Source of the DNA: Psychrobacillus faecigallinarum
Lineage (GTDB): Bacteria > Bacillota > Bacilli > Bacillales_A > Planococcaceae
DNA: 64,000 bases
NCBI RefSeq assembly: GCF_014836595.1
Contig: NZ_JACSQO010000001.1
Span: 806,001 to 870,000 of the forward strand
Direction of reading: 5' to 3'
Positions within the stretch are counted from its first letter, which is position 1. Every line of letters starts with the position of its first letter. The translations under genes were made by a program, and so were the position numbers. Shown piece by piece: positions 17,237-26,123 of the stretch. The notes below the pieces were generated by a model. It was not told the DNA's origin. It worked only from the letters and a program-made list of their open reading frames with translations, and searched no databases.

Positions 17237-17604
17237 ATCTCTAACATCCTTTCTTCACAGAAATAGATTAAAGATCCTTCCATGACTAGCTCATCTTCTT
17301 TTTTATACACAGAGAACCTTAATACTTCGCCTCTTAGTCTGTAAACTACATAAATTTCGTCACCCACTGTGATACTTTTTTTATAGTAACTAGTAAATTC
17401 ATGAATTTTAGTAAAAGGGATTTCCTGCTTTTCTATCAATGATATTGCTAGAGTAAAGATTGTGTCACCATGTAAAATAACACTTTTGAAACGAGAATTT
17501 TCCATTAAAGGCATATTGGAATGAATATTTAAATTTCCTTCCCAAATCATAGGGAGTAAAAGATGGTTTTCTGTTATTTTTAGTTGACCTGTTTGTTTTT
17601 CCAT
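17233..17604 (-). CDS. Small hotdog-fold protein, MaoC-like partner B with partial hydratase motif
   Basis: This 123-residue protein carries GNLNIHSNMPLMENSRF followed by VILHGDTIF, resembling the R-hydratase signature GDxNPIHxD...HG. The His is retained, but the Pro is missing and both Asp positions are Asn. It is coupled to the next small hotdog gene by overlapping stop and start, and its ATG follows the dehydrogenase stop directly. With a crotonase in the operon that lacks its glutamates, this pair is a candidate for the hydration step. A non-enzymatic acyl-CoA-binding role is also possible. Confidence 0.6.
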   Translation of the reverse strand: MEKQTGQLKITENHLLLPMIWEGNLNIHSNMPLMENSRFKSVILHGDTIFTLAISLIEKQEIPFTKIHEFTSYYKKSITVGDEIYVVYRLRGEVLRFSVYKKEDELVMEGSLIYFCEERMLEI

Positions 17605-18450
17605 CTAGTTATAGTCATAAAAACCTTTACCTGATTTCTTCCCGAGCTTTCCGGCTTCCACCATTCTCTTGAGTAATGGACATGGACGATACTTGGAATC
17701 TCCGAAGCCCTCATACAGGCTTTCCAGTGCATACAGTGTTGTGTCTAATCCACATTCATCTGCCAAGCGTAAAGGTCCGATAGGATGGTTTGCCCCTAAC
17801 TTCAGACCTCGATCTACCTCCTCCGGATCTGTACCCTCCATTACTAGAAATGATGCCTCATTCATCATTGGTAGTAAAATTCGATTGACGATGAATCCAG
17901 GATAATCCTGAGCAATGACCGTTTCTTTATTGATAAGGTTTCCGTATTCCCTCACCCTTACAAGGGTATCTTCTGAAGTTTCTATTGAGGTAATAATTTC
18001 TAATAGTTTCATAATTGGTACTGGGCTAAAAAAATGCATACCTACTACTTTTTCTGGGCGATTTGTTACAGAACCAATTGCCGCAATGGATAATGATGAC
18101 GTGTTGCTTGCTAATATAGCATTAGGTTGAACGATCTCATCGAGTTGCCTAAACACCTGTTGCTTTAAGTCTAATCTTTCAGGAACTGCTTCAATAACTA
18201 AATCCACATCTTTTCCATCTTGAATATTAGTTGAAAAAAGTATAGAATCATTAATTCTTTGTTCATCCGTAGGGGTATACTTTTCTCTTTTTAACATTGA
18301 TTGAATGCTTTTATTTATAAAATTTTTCCCTCTTGTTAAATCTTCCTCTGAGCGGTCTGTTAATACTACTGGCAAACCTGCTAATGCAAAAATCTGGGCA
18401 ATTCCACTACCCATCAGACCTGCCCCCACTATCATTACTTTCTTTTCCAT
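17605..18450 (-). CDS. 3-hydroxyacyl-CoA dehydrogenase (HBD type)
   Basis: This 281-residue enzyme has an N-terminal NAD-binding domain (GAGLMGSGIAQ at about 7-17) and the catalytic GMHFFSPVPIMKLLE segment. The C-terminal helical domain carries YPGFIVNRILLPM and ends in GKGFYDY. The ATG at 18450 is chosen because GAGGCG lies 7 bases before it. The enzyme oxidises 3-hydroxyacyl-CoA to 3-ketoacyl-CoA and is the partner of the thiolase encoded just upstream. Confidence 0.93.
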   Translation of the reverse strand: MEKKVMIVGAGLMGSGIAQIFALAGLPVVLTDRSEEDLTRGKNFINKSIQSMLKREKYTPTDEQRINDSILFSTNIQDGKDVDLVIEAVPERLDLKQQVFRQLDEIVQPNAILASNTSSLSIAAIGSVTNRPEKVVGMHFFSPVPIMKLLEIITSIETSEDTLVRVREYGNLINKETVIAQDYPGFIVNRILLPMMNEASFLVMEGTDPEEVDRGLKLGANHPIGPLRLADECGLDTTLYALESLYEGFGDSKYRPCPLLKRMVEAGKLGKKSGKGFYDYN

Positions 18451-18474
18451 GTTGCTTCGCCTCATTTCTATATA

Positions 18475-19650
18475 TTAATCTTGGAATTGGACGTTTTTTA
18501 CTATTACCGATGCACCCTGACCACCACCGATACATAATGTTGCCAGACCATATTTTTTGTTACTTCTGATTAATTCATGTACTAATGAAACTATAATTCT
18601 AGATCCCGAGCTTCCTACTGGATGTCCTAGTGCTATGGCGCCGCCATTTACATTGACAATACTTTCGTTAATATTTAGTTCCTCTATCACAGCAAGTGCT
18701 TGTGCTGCGAAAGCTTCATTTAGCTCGATAAGATCTATATCCTCTATTTCCATGCCTGCTTTTTCTAGTGCAAGCCTTGTTGCTGGAACTGGTCCAATTC
18801 CCATCACCCTTGGGTCTACCCCAGCAGAAGCAACAGAAATTATCTCTGCTAAAGGAGTTAACCCATATTCTATAACCAATCTCTCCGAAGCAATAAGTAT
18901 CACAGAGGCACCATCATTTAACCCAGATGCATTTCCTGCTGTGACAGTCCCATCTTCCTTAAAGGCAGCTGATAGATTCTGTAATGCATCTATTGTTGTA
19001 GCCCGTGGATGTTCATCCACTTTGAATTCTTCTTTTTTTGTTACAATTGGTACAATTTCCTTTTCAAATACACCATTAGCAATGGCCTTAGCTGCTTTTG
19101 TTTGACTACGTAAAGCATACTCATCCTGTTGTTGACGAGAAATATTATATTGTTCCGCCACATTTTCGGCAGTTACTCCCATATGATAGTTTTCACTTGA
19201 GCAAACTAATCCATCATGTAGCAAACTATCTTCTAGCTGAATGGCCCCTAATTTCTTTCCCCATCTACTCTCCTTCGATATATAAGGAACATTGCTCATA
19301 CTTTCTGTTCCACCGGCAATGATTAGATTCCCATCTCCGGCCTTTATTTGCTGATAGGCTAAGGAAACAGAACGCATACCAGAGGCACATTGCTTGTTGA
19401 TAGTCATTGCTGGAATGGAAGTAGGCAAGCCACCCTTTAAGGCAGCTTGCCTCGCCGGGTTGGCTTTCCCTCCAGCTTGATAAACATTGCCAATAATGAT
19501 TTCATCTATTTTCTCTAATGGGACTTTCAAATCCTTGACCATTGCTTTTATCACTTCTGCGCATAATTCTGAAGAGCTAAATTGTTTTAAACTTCCCCCA
19601 AATCTTCCTACAGCTGTTCTTTGTGCAGATACTATATATACTTTTTCCAT
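18475..19650 (-). CDS. Acetyl-CoA acetyltransferase/3-ketoacyl-CoA thiolase
   Basis: The 391-residue thiolase shows the acyl-accepting Cys in NKQCASGM, the GGAIALGHPVGSSG His motif and the second catalytic Cys in LATLCIGGGQG. It cleaves 3-ketoacyl-CoA to acetyl-CoA or condenses acetyl-CoA. The length is standard. It is preceded by GAGGTGA and follows the permease gene by 32 bases, in the same operon direction. Confidence 0.94.
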   Translation of the reverse strand: MEKVYIVSAQRTAVGRFGGSLKQFSSSELCAEVIKAMVKDLKVPLEKIDEIIIGNVYQAGGKANPARQAALKGGLPTSIPAMTINKQCASGMRSVSLAYQQIKAGDGNLIIAGGTESMSNVPYISKESRWGKKLGAIQLEDSLLHDGLVCSSENYHMGVTAENVAEQYNISRQQQDEYALRSQTKAAKAIANGVFEKEIVPIVTKKEEFKVDEHPRATTIDALQNLSAAFKEDGTVTAGNASGLNDGASVILIASERLVIEYGLTPLAEIISVASAGVDPRVMGIGPVPATRLALEKAGMEIEDIDLIELNEAFAAQALAVIEELNINESIVNVNGGAIALGHPVGSSGSRIIVSLVHELIRSNKKYGLATLCIGGGQGASVIVKNVQFQD

Positions 19651-19682
19651 CAGGTCACCTCATTTTGTTAGTAAACTAGCAT

Positions 19683-20981
19683 TTATGTGAAAATAGTAAA
19701 TAAGATTACAGCTAATGCAGTTGCACACATTGTGAGCACTACGGCCATCAGAGCTACCGCAGGATATGCCCGTTTAAAGGTTTCATGACTGATATTACGA
19801 ATAGTCGTAACAATATAACCGTTGTGTGGTAACGATGCCAAGCCATCAGATGACATTACGGATACTCTGTGTAATGCACCTGGATCTACGCCCATATTTA
19901 AATAAATTGGAGCTAAAATAGGAAGTGAAATTCCTAAACCACCAGATGCGGAACCTGTTAATCCAGCTATAAGATTGATACAAATTGCCATACTTAACAG
20001 TGGTGGACCAGGGATTTCTAATACGGTTTCAACAATTTGTGTGAATCCTGTAGTCAAAGCTGCGACCTTACCGAATGCGATAACAGCACTTGTATTACAG
20101 ATAGCTACTATTGCATCGTTGGAGCCTTTTCCTAAAACATCCCAAAAGCCAGTGATGAATTTGAACATAGTCAGACATGCAACGATAATCGCACCTAAAA
20201 GTGCTAAAATGGCAGCAGTATTGGCATTAAATAATTGTGAATACGTAACCATTCCACCTACTACTACAATTATCGGTAACAATGCAACCACGATATGGGG
20301 TAATTTCTTTTTATTTTCTTCGTCGGTCTCAATATCTGAGTCATATTTTTCAAATTTTTCTCCTCTTTTAACTGCATTTCTAATCAGTAAATGAAGGAAA
20401 AAAGTGCCTAATATAAAGTTAAATGCAGATGCAATCATACCAATCCAAAAACCTGAATAAGGGGTTGTTCCAAAAAATTCTGTTGGCATAATGTTTTGAA
20501 TTTCAGGTGATCCAGGCAAGAACATTGTAAAAGTAACAGAACCGAAAACTAATGCCGCTGGTATAAATCTTCTTGGTAAATTTGCATTTCTAAACAAAGA
20601 AACTGCAAGCGGATAAACAGCAAAGCCTACTACAAATAAAGATACCCCTCCATAGGTCATGATGGCACAGGCTAACACGACTGCCATGACAGCACCTTTA
20701 GGTCCAATAATTTTCATAACCCATTCAGCAATGGCCTCTGCAGCTCCTGTTTCTGCCATAACCTTTCCAAAAATTGCCCCTAGCAGGAACAATAAAAAGT
20801 ACGTAGCAAAGTAACCAGTAAAGCCCTGCATATACGTACCTGTCATAGCTTCAATAATGTCTTGTCCAGAAGTTAATGCAACAAATGCACTTGCTGTAAC
20901 CGCACTGATAATTATATTTATACCCTTTACGGTCATATAGATTAGAATCGCTAAACCAATCAACAACATAAATACACTCAT
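19683..20981 (-). CDS. GntP-family permease
   Basis: This 432-residue integral membrane protein has about 12 helices and GntP-type features, including a GSPEIQNIMPTEFFGT stretch and a conserved SGSASGGLGISLPI segment. The family imports gluconate, hydroxybutyrate and other small carboxylates. It lies between an enoyl-CoA hydratase and a thiolase gene in one operon, which suggests it supplies a short-chain hydroxy or keto acid, or another organic acid, to this pathway. The substrate is inferred from context only. Confidence 0.85.
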   Translation of the reverse strand: MSVFMLLIGLAILIYMTVKGINIIISAVTASAFVALTSGQDIIEAMTGTYMQGFTGYFATYFLLFLLGAIFGKVMAETGAAEAIAEWVMKIIGPKGAVMAVVLACAIMTYGGVSLFVVGFAVYPLAVSLFRNANLPRRFIPAALVFGSVTFTMFLPGSPEIQNIMPTEFFGTTPYSGFWIGMIASAFNFILGTFFLHLLIRNAVKRGEKFEKYDSDIETDEENKKKLPHIVVALLPIIVVVGGMVTYSQLFNANTAAILALLGAIIVACLTMFKFITGFWDVLGKGSNDAIVAICNTSAVIAFGKVAALTTGFTQIVETVLEIPGPPLLSMAICINLIAGLTGSASGGLGISLPILAPIYLNMGVDPGALHRVSVMSSDGLASLPHNGYIVTTIRNISHETFKRAYPAVALMAVVLTMCATALAVILFTIFT

Positions 20982-21010
20982 CCTACATCTCCCTATCCTA
21001 ATCCAATTTT

Positions 21011-21787
21011 TTAATTCTTAAAGACTGGCTTTCTCTTTTCTATAAAAGCATTTATTCCTTCATAGGCGTCAACATGATGAAAAGTTTTACAAAAAAGTTC
21101 GGTTTCCTTTTGGATTCCCGCAGCAAAAGAAATTTCATAGCCACACTCCATAGATTCTTTTATATTTTTAATAGAGTTTAACGATTTCTCTGCAAGCTTC
21201 GTTGCCCATTCCAATGCAACTGCCATACCAGTTCCTGATGTTGTCACCTTATTCACTAAGCCTATTGATAATGCTTCATCAGCACTAATGCTATCTCCAA
21301 AGAACATTAACTCTTTCGCTTTCGAAATTCCTATTAGCTTTGGTAATCTTTGAGTTCCTCCTCCACCGGGTAAAATCCCTAGATTAATCTCTGGTAAACC
21401 AATCTTCACATGCTCCTCTGCTATTCTAAAGTCGCAGCTTAACGCTAGTTCACAGCCTCCCCCCAACGTGAGACCGTTCAGCATAGCAATGGTAGGCTTC
21501 ACCAATCTCTCAATATATTGAAAGACTTGATGATTCAGTTCGACATGCTCCACCATGTCATTTCGACCAAGCCAAGTAGGAAATTCTTTAATATCTGCCC
21601 CTGCCATAAATGCCTTTTGTCCTGCCCCAGTTAATACAATGGCCCTTATATCTTTATCTTCCTCCATCCGTCTAAATGTCTCTAACAACCCCTGTGCTAC
21701 CTTACTGCTTAATACATTTACAGGAGGGTTATCAATAGTTATGATGGCAACTTTGTCACTTACAGTAACTTTAACTAGTTCGCTCAC
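21011..21787 (-). CDS. Enoyl-CoA hydratase, first gene of the catabolic operon
   Basis: The 258-residue crotonase has the oxyanion-hole motif AGADIKEF and both catalytic glutamates, in GLPEINLG and AKELMFFG, with the GGGGTQRLPKLIG signature. It hydrates trans-2-enoyl-CoA to the 3-hydroxy product used by the dehydrogenase. It starts at GTG (21787), 5 bases after AAGGTGA. It is the first gene downstream of the divergent LacI regulator, and the operator-like palindrome at 21917 is 130 bases upstream. Confidence 0.93.
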   Translation of the reverse strand: MSELVKVTVSDKVAIITIDNPPVNVLSSKVAQGLLETFRRMEEDKDIRAIVLTGAGQKAFMAGADIKEFPTWLGRNDMVEHVELNHQVFQYIERLVKPTIAMLNGLTLGGGCELALSCDFRIAEEHVKIGLPEINLGILPGGGGTQRLPKLIGISKAKELMFFGDSISADEALSIGLVNKVTTSGTGMAVALEWATKLAEKSLNSIKNIKESMECGYEISFAAGIQKETELFCKTFHHVDAYEGINAFIEKRKPVFKN

Positions 21788-22160
21788 TATATCACCTTCT
21801 TTTTAATTTTCTTGCTACTAAAAACGCAGTCTTACTTTAAACATCCACCAAGTAAAAACAGTTTAATCTAAAATTTTACCTATCACTTTTGGTCCTTTCT
21901 ATGTTATTTTTAATAAATGAATACGTTTACATTTTTACTTTTACGTTTGCACGAATAAATATACTTTCTCTTTTGTCTGTTGTCAACATATTCTGAATTT
22001 TTATATTATATCATCGTAAACTTAAAAAAATTCCTACCAACCATTTTATATTTTTTCAAATCTCTGTCTAATGGATTTTAAGATAAAATAGTGAGAAAAG
22101 TAGATAATGATTGTATAATTTACTCAGAATAAGAAAATATTCTATTTGGAGGTAATCCCA
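21788..22160. promoter_or_regulatory. Divergent control region of the catabolic regulon
   Basis: This 373-base AT-rich region carries the promoter for the 21-14 kb operon on one side and for the LacI-type regulator on the other. It contains one full operator-like palindrome (21917-21932). I see no gene in it. Confidence 0.6.
21917..21932. promoter_or_regulatory. LacI-family operator, copy 1
   Basis: ATGAATACGTTTACAT matches the 16-bp pattern ATGAATRCGTWWACAT found twice more after the regulator gene (23192 and 23224). The central CG and near-palindromic arms are typical of LacI/GalR operators. It differs from the CcpA cre consensus at one position, so CcpA is an alternative binder. Confidence 0.7.
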
Positions 22161-23165
22161 TTGGTATCATCTAAAGATGTGGCTAAACTAGCAGGAGTAT
22201 CGCAGGCTACGGTTTCTCGTGTCCTTAATACTCCTGATTTAGTTAAGAAGCCAACACTTGAAAAAGTTCAGAGAGCAATCAACGATTTAAATTACATTCC
22301 AAATGCTCAGGCACGTTCTTTAGTTCAAAACAAATCCAGAACGATCGCTCTATTATCTGGTCCATTGCATAATCCATTTTTTGTGGATACTACGACCGCT
22401 ATTGTCAATTATGCAAGTCAGATGGATTATCGAATTCAAGTACAGTTTGTAAACGATCATAAACTAAATGACGCATATACGATTGCTTTGGAACATAAGG
22501 TGGATGGAATCATTCTCTCCTGTATTTTAAATGACGATCCTATTTTTGAAAAATTGAAGCGGATGAATGTTCCCTTTATCACCTATAATCGCAAGCATCA
22601 AAACAATGAGTACTTTGTAGAAATTGATAATTATGAGGCTGGTTATTTGTCTGCAAAACATATGATTGACCAAGGACATGAACTAATCGCCTGGGTTGGA
22701 GGCCCACAAAATTTTAGCACCTTCTATCATCGTTTCCAAGGATTCAGTCAAGCATTAAAAGATGAGCGAATTGGCTTAAAACCAGAATATATATTTAACA
22801 CTGATACAACAAGTACCGATATTTCGGCATCCTTCCACCAATTGATGAACCTAAAAAATCCTCCTTCTGCAATTTGTGCTGGCAGTGATTCTCTCGCTCT
22901 TAATGTAATGGATAATGCTATTAGTATGGGCTTAGAGGTGCCAAAGGATGTTAGCATCATTGGAATTGACAATGTAGATCTTAGCTCTCATGGTTCTATT
23001 CAACTCACTACGGTAGGCAGCATTTCAGGTAGGAATTTGGGTCACCTAGCAATACAAAAACTAATAGATATGATTGAAAACAAAAATAATAGTTGCGTTA
23101 AAATAACAGAACCTGTTAAGATATTTCCAAGAAGCACCACATCTCAAAAAGTAAAACAAACTTAA
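22161..23165 (+). CDS. LacI-family transcriptional regulator
   Basis: The best start is TTG at 22161, seven bases after GGAGGT. The open frame extends 15 bases further, into that ribosome site. The 334-residue product has an N-terminal helix-turn-helix (SSKDVAKLAGVSQATVSRVLN), a hinge helix and a periplasmic-binding-protein-like ligand domain, including the AICAGSDSLA segment. LacI regulators usually sense sugars or small effectors; here the neighbours are acyl-CoA and alcohol/aldehyde enzymes, which is unusual. Operator-like palindromes on both sides suggest it represses the two flanking operons and itself. Confidence 0.92.
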   Translation: MVSSKDVAKLAGVSQATVSRVLNTPDLVKKPTLEKVQRAINDLNYIPNAQARSLVQNKSRTIALLSGPLHNPFFVDTTTAIVNYASQMDYRIQVQFVNDHKLNDAYTIALEHKVDGIILSCILNDDPIFEKLKRMNVPFITYNRKHQNNEYFVEIDNYEAGYLSAKHMIDQGHELIAWVGGPQNFSTFYHRFQGFSQALKDERIGLKPEYIFNTDTTSTDISASFHQLMNLKNPPSAICAGSDSLALNVMDNAISMGLEVPKDVSIIGIDNVDLSSHGSIQLTTVGSISGRNLGHLAIQKLIDMIENKNNSCVKITEPVKIFPRSTTSQKVKQT

Positions 23166-23181
23166 AGAGTTTGTTTTTATT
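23153..23181 (+). terminator. Terminator overlapping the end of the LacI gene
   Basis: AAAACAAACT (23153-23162) pairs with AGTTTGTTTT (23168-23177), followed by T-rich sequence. The stop codon TAA (23163-23165) lies in the loop. Confidence 0.75.
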
Positions 23182-23191
23182 TTATAGTAAA

Positions 23192-23207
23192 ATGAATGCG
23201 TATACAT
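23192..23207. promoter_or_regulatory. LacI-family operator, copy 2
   Basis: ATGAATGCGTATACAT fits ATGAATRCGTWWACAT. It lies between the regulator terminator and the aldehyde dehydrogenase gene, 32 bp (about three helical turns) from copy 3. Confidence 0.7.
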
Positions 23208-23223
23208 TTCTTTTTATGAAGTT

Positions 23224-23239
23224 ATGAATACGTAAACAT
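23224..23239. promoter_or_regulatory. LacI-family operator, copy 3
   Basis: ATGAATACGTAAACAT, 16 of 16 to the local pattern. It is placed about 160 bases upstream of the aldehyde dehydrogenase start, where it could block its promoter. Confidence 0.7.
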
Positions 23240-23397
23240 TGTAAATCTTTAATTAAAATTTGTACAATCCCAGACAGGATAAAATTCATCATATAAAGTT
23301 GCTATCAGTCCTATCATAAGAAATTAAGACGAGCAAGTGGTAATATATTGTTACCCAGAGCTTTGTATGGCTCTCACACAACGAAAGGATGATTCAA

Positions 23398-24819
23398 ATG
23401 GAAAGAAAATATTTTGTAAATGGTGAATGGAAATCTTCAGAGAAATATGCGGAGCTGTACTCCCCTCATACGAAAGAGCTTATAGCGAAAATACCTCAGG
23501 CAACTCGTGAGGAAGTGGATGAAGCAATTGAAGTGGCGTACGGTGCACGTGAGAAAATGGCTGCTTTAACAGCATTCGAACGCTCTGCTATTTTGGAACA
23601 GATTACACAGCTATTTATAATTCATCGTGAGGAAGCTGCAAAGATTATTTCCTTAGAGGCTTCAAAGCCTTTGAAATATGCGTATGGAGAAATCGATCGG
23701 ACGATTGAAACGTATAAATTTGCTGCAGAGGAAGCTAAGCGTTTAACTGGAGAAATGATTCCGATGGATGCTGCAAAAAATGGCGCTGATCGATTTGGCT
23801 ATACAATCGAGGAGCCTATCGGTGTAATCGGAGCAATTACTCCCTTTAACTTCCCACAAAATCTAGTAGCACATAAAGTCGGACCTGCTATTGCAGCAGG
23901 AAATACGATTGTATTGAAGCCTGCTTCACAGACTCCTCTTTCTGCTTTATTTTTAGCAGAATTGATCGAGCAAACGGCACTTCCAAAAGGTGCTTTTAAT
24001 GTAGTGACTGGTAGCGGTCGCGAGGTTGGCGATGCTTTAGTTGAAAGCGACAAGGTGAAGATGATTACTTTCACTGGTAGTCCTGCAGTAGGTAAGGGCA
24101 TTCGTAATAAGGCAGGCTTAAAAAAGGTGGCGCTTGAGCTTGGGTCTAACGCAGGTTTAATCATCGATAAAAATGTAGATTTATCTAAAATTGTACCGAA
24201 ATGTGTGATGGGTGCCTTCTCTAACCAGGGGCAGGTTTGTATTTCGTTACAACGTACGTATGTAATGGATGAGATTTTCGATGAGTTTATCGACCAATTT
24301 AGTGAGATGACGAAGAAGCTTGTTGTCGGTAGTCCATTCGATGAGTCGACTGACATTTCTGCAATGATTGCTGCTAGCGAATCGGAGCGAGCTTTGGAAT
24401 GGGTCGAGGAAGCTGTAGAGCATGGTGCTGAAATCATCACTGGCGGTAAGATTGAAAACGATGTGTTTCAGCCTACTATTTTAAAAAATGTAAATGCTAT
24501 CTCAAAGGTTTCCTGTCAGGAGGTTTTCGCACCGATTGTTGGGGTGAGTCGCATATCTTCTATTGAAGAGGGAATTGAAGCCATCAACCACTCGGACTTC
24601 GGACTACAGGCTGGGATTTTTACTAACGATATTCAAACTGCATTTAAAGCCTCGAAGCTTTTAGAGGTTGGCGGCGTAATGATTAATGACATTCCTACCT
24701 ATCGTGTAGACCAAATGCCATATGGTGGTGTGAAGGACAGCGGAACTGGCAAGGAAGGCATAAAATATGCAATCCATGAAATGACTGAAACAAAGCTTGT
24801 TGTATGGAATAATCAGTAA
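23398..24819 (+). CDS. NAD(P)-dependent aldehyde dehydrogenase
   Basis: This 473-residue ALDH has the cofactor region (PFNFP), catalytic Glu in ALELGSNA and catalytic Cys in NQGQVCIS. The ATG at 23398 is chosen because AAAGGA sits 8 bases upstream; a nearer ATG at 23389 overlaps that site. The overall pattern resembles lactaldehyde or GapN-like short aldehyde dehydrogenases more than long-chain ones. It oxidises the aldehyde produced by the co-transcribed iron alcohol dehydrogenase. The resulting acid could enter the ligase/crotonase operon across the regulator. Confidence 0.92.
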   Translation: MERKYFVNGEWKSSEKYAELYSPHTKELIAKIPQATREEVDEAIEVAYGAREKMAALTAFERSAILEQITQLFIIHREEAAKIISLEASKPLKYAYGEIDRTIETYKFAAEEAKRLTGEMIPMDAAKNGADRFGYTIEEPIGVIGAITPFNFPQNLVAHKVGPAIAAGNTIVLKPASQTPLSALFLAELIEQTALPKGAFNVVTGSGREVGDALVESDKVKMITFTGSPAVGKGIRNKAGLKKVALELGSNAGLIIDKNVDLSKIVPKCVMGAFSNQGQVCISLQRTYVMDEIFDEFIDQFSEMTKKLVVGSPFDESTDISAMIAASESERALEWVEEAVEHGAEIITGGKIENDVFQPTILKNVNAISKVSCQEVFAPIVGVSRISSIEEGIEAINHSDFGLQAGIFTNDIQTAFKASKLLEVGGVMINDIPTYRVDQMPYGGVKDSGTGKEGIKYAIHEMTETKLVVWNNQ

Positions 24820-24831
24820 GGAGTGTGCAAT

Positions 24832-26004
24832 ATGTCAGAAAAAATTACGTTTACACCAATCAGCTATACAGGATGGGATTCACTTTCCCATCTTCTAGCT
24901 GAAGTGAAACGCTTTGAAGTGAAGAAAATATTAATCGTCACAGACCCTTTTTTAAAGGATATCAGATTGACTAATAAAGTCTCGGAGCCACTAGAGAATG
25001 CTGGCTACAACGTTCAAATATATACAGATGTAGTGCCAGAGCCACCTCTAGCAATCGGCGAAAAACTTGTTTCCTATACACGTGAACATGCCTTTGATAT
25101 GGTAATTGGCGTCGGTGGTGGTAGTGCTTTGGATTTATCCAAGCTTGCAGGAGTGCTAGCTTCTCATGATGGTAATGTGGCAGATTATTTGAACCTAACT
25201 GGAACGAAGCATATTACCCATAAAGGTTTACCAACTATTTTAATCCCTACCACTTCTGGTACTGGATCAGAGGTTACAAACATCTCGGTGTTGTCCTTGG
25301 AAACTACAAAAGACGTGGTGACGCATGATTATTTATTGGCGGACGTGGCAATTGTAGATCCAGCATTAACAATTTCCTTGCCTCCGAAGGTAACTGCTGC
25401 AACGGGAGTAGATGCACTGACACATGCCGTTGAGGCGTATATCTCTAAGAATGCAAGTCCTGTGTCGGATGCATTAGCGCTACAGGCAATTCGGTTGATC
25501 AGCAATTCTATTCGCACTGCTGTATCGAATGGTGATGATAAACAAGCTCGTACAGATATGAGCTACGGCAGCTATTTAGCTGGCCTTGCCTTCTTCAATG
25601 CAGGAGTTGCTGGAGTACATGCACTCGCTTACCCGCTTGGCGGGCAGTTCCATATCGCACACGGAGATTCCAATGCTGTGCTTCTCCCTTACGTCATGGG
25701 ATACATACGTAAAAGCTGCGAAAAACGCATGAAGGACATATACGATGTAATGGGCTTCAGCTCTGCTAATCTATCACAGGAGGAAGCATCCTATAAATGT
25801 GTCGCTGAGTTAAAAAGATTAGTAGAAGATGTTGGAATCCCTTCTAACTTACAAGGCTTCGACATTCCAGACAGTGCCTTGGAAAGTTTAACTGAGGATG
25901 CATTGAAACAGAAGCGTATATTAGCTCGAAGTCCGATGGAGCTAGGACATGAAGAAATTTCTGCGATCTATCAAGCTGCTTTTGATGGGAAGATTGTGGA
26001 GTAA
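24832..26004 (+). CDS. Iron-containing alcohol dehydrogenase
   Basis: This 390-residue group III alcohol dehydrogenase has the NAD-binding VIGVGGGSALDLSK motif, TTSGTGSE and metal ligands in GVDALTHAVEAY and GVHALAYPLGGQFHIAHGDSN. The start at 24832 follows AAGGAG by 8 bases, 12 bases after the aldehyde dehydrogenase stop, so both form one operon. The pair would convert an alcohol or diol to aldehyde and then acid. The family spans butanol, 1,3-propanediol and hydroxybutyrate dehydrogenases, so the substrate is open. Confidence 0.92.
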   Translation: MSEKITFTPISYTGWDSLSHLLAEVKRFEVKKILIVTDPFLKDIRLTNKVSEPLENAGYNVQIYTDVVPEPPLAIGEKLVSYTREHAFDMVIGVGGGSALDLSKLAGVLASHDGNVADYLNLTGTKHITHKGLPTILIPTTSGTGSEVTNISVLSLETTKDVVTHDYLLADVAIVDPALTISLPPKVTAATGVDALTHAVEAYISKNASPVSDALALQAIRLISNSIRTAVSNGDDKQARTDMSYGSYLAGLAFFNAGVAGVHALAYPLGGQFHIAHGDSNAVLLPYVMGYIRKSCEKRMKDIYDVMGFSSANLSQEEASYKCVAELKRLVEDVGIPSNLQGFDIPDSALESLTEDALKQKRILARSPMELGHEEISAIYQAAFDGKIVE

Positions 26005-26020
26005 ACTGCTTTGAGTTAAT

Positions 26021-26052
26021 CCCTGTGCCAGTTGAAGGCATAGGGCTTTTTG
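26021..26052 (+). terminator. Terminator of the dehydrogenase operon
   Basis: CCCTGTGCC pairs with GGCATAGGG (one G-T pair) around a 7-base loop, then five T. Confidence 0.87.
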
Positions 26053-26080
26053 TTTGGAAGCTATAACGTCTCAGCCCCAT

Positions 26081-26117
26081 AAAAATAGTACCATTCAAGC
26101 CCTAGCTCAATGGTACC
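26081..26117 (-). terminator. Terminator of the Nramp-to-Gfo/Idh cluster
   Basis: GTACCATT (26088-26095) pairs with AATGGTAC (26109-26116). On the minus strand TATTTTTAT follows. Confidence 0.8.
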
Positions 26118-26123
26118 CCCCTC

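Noticed and set aside
21917..21932. CcpA cre site as sole explanation
   Set aside because: It is one mismatch from cre, but the longer 16-bp pattern repeats only around the LacI gene and copies 2 and 3 fit cre worse, so a local operator is the better reading.
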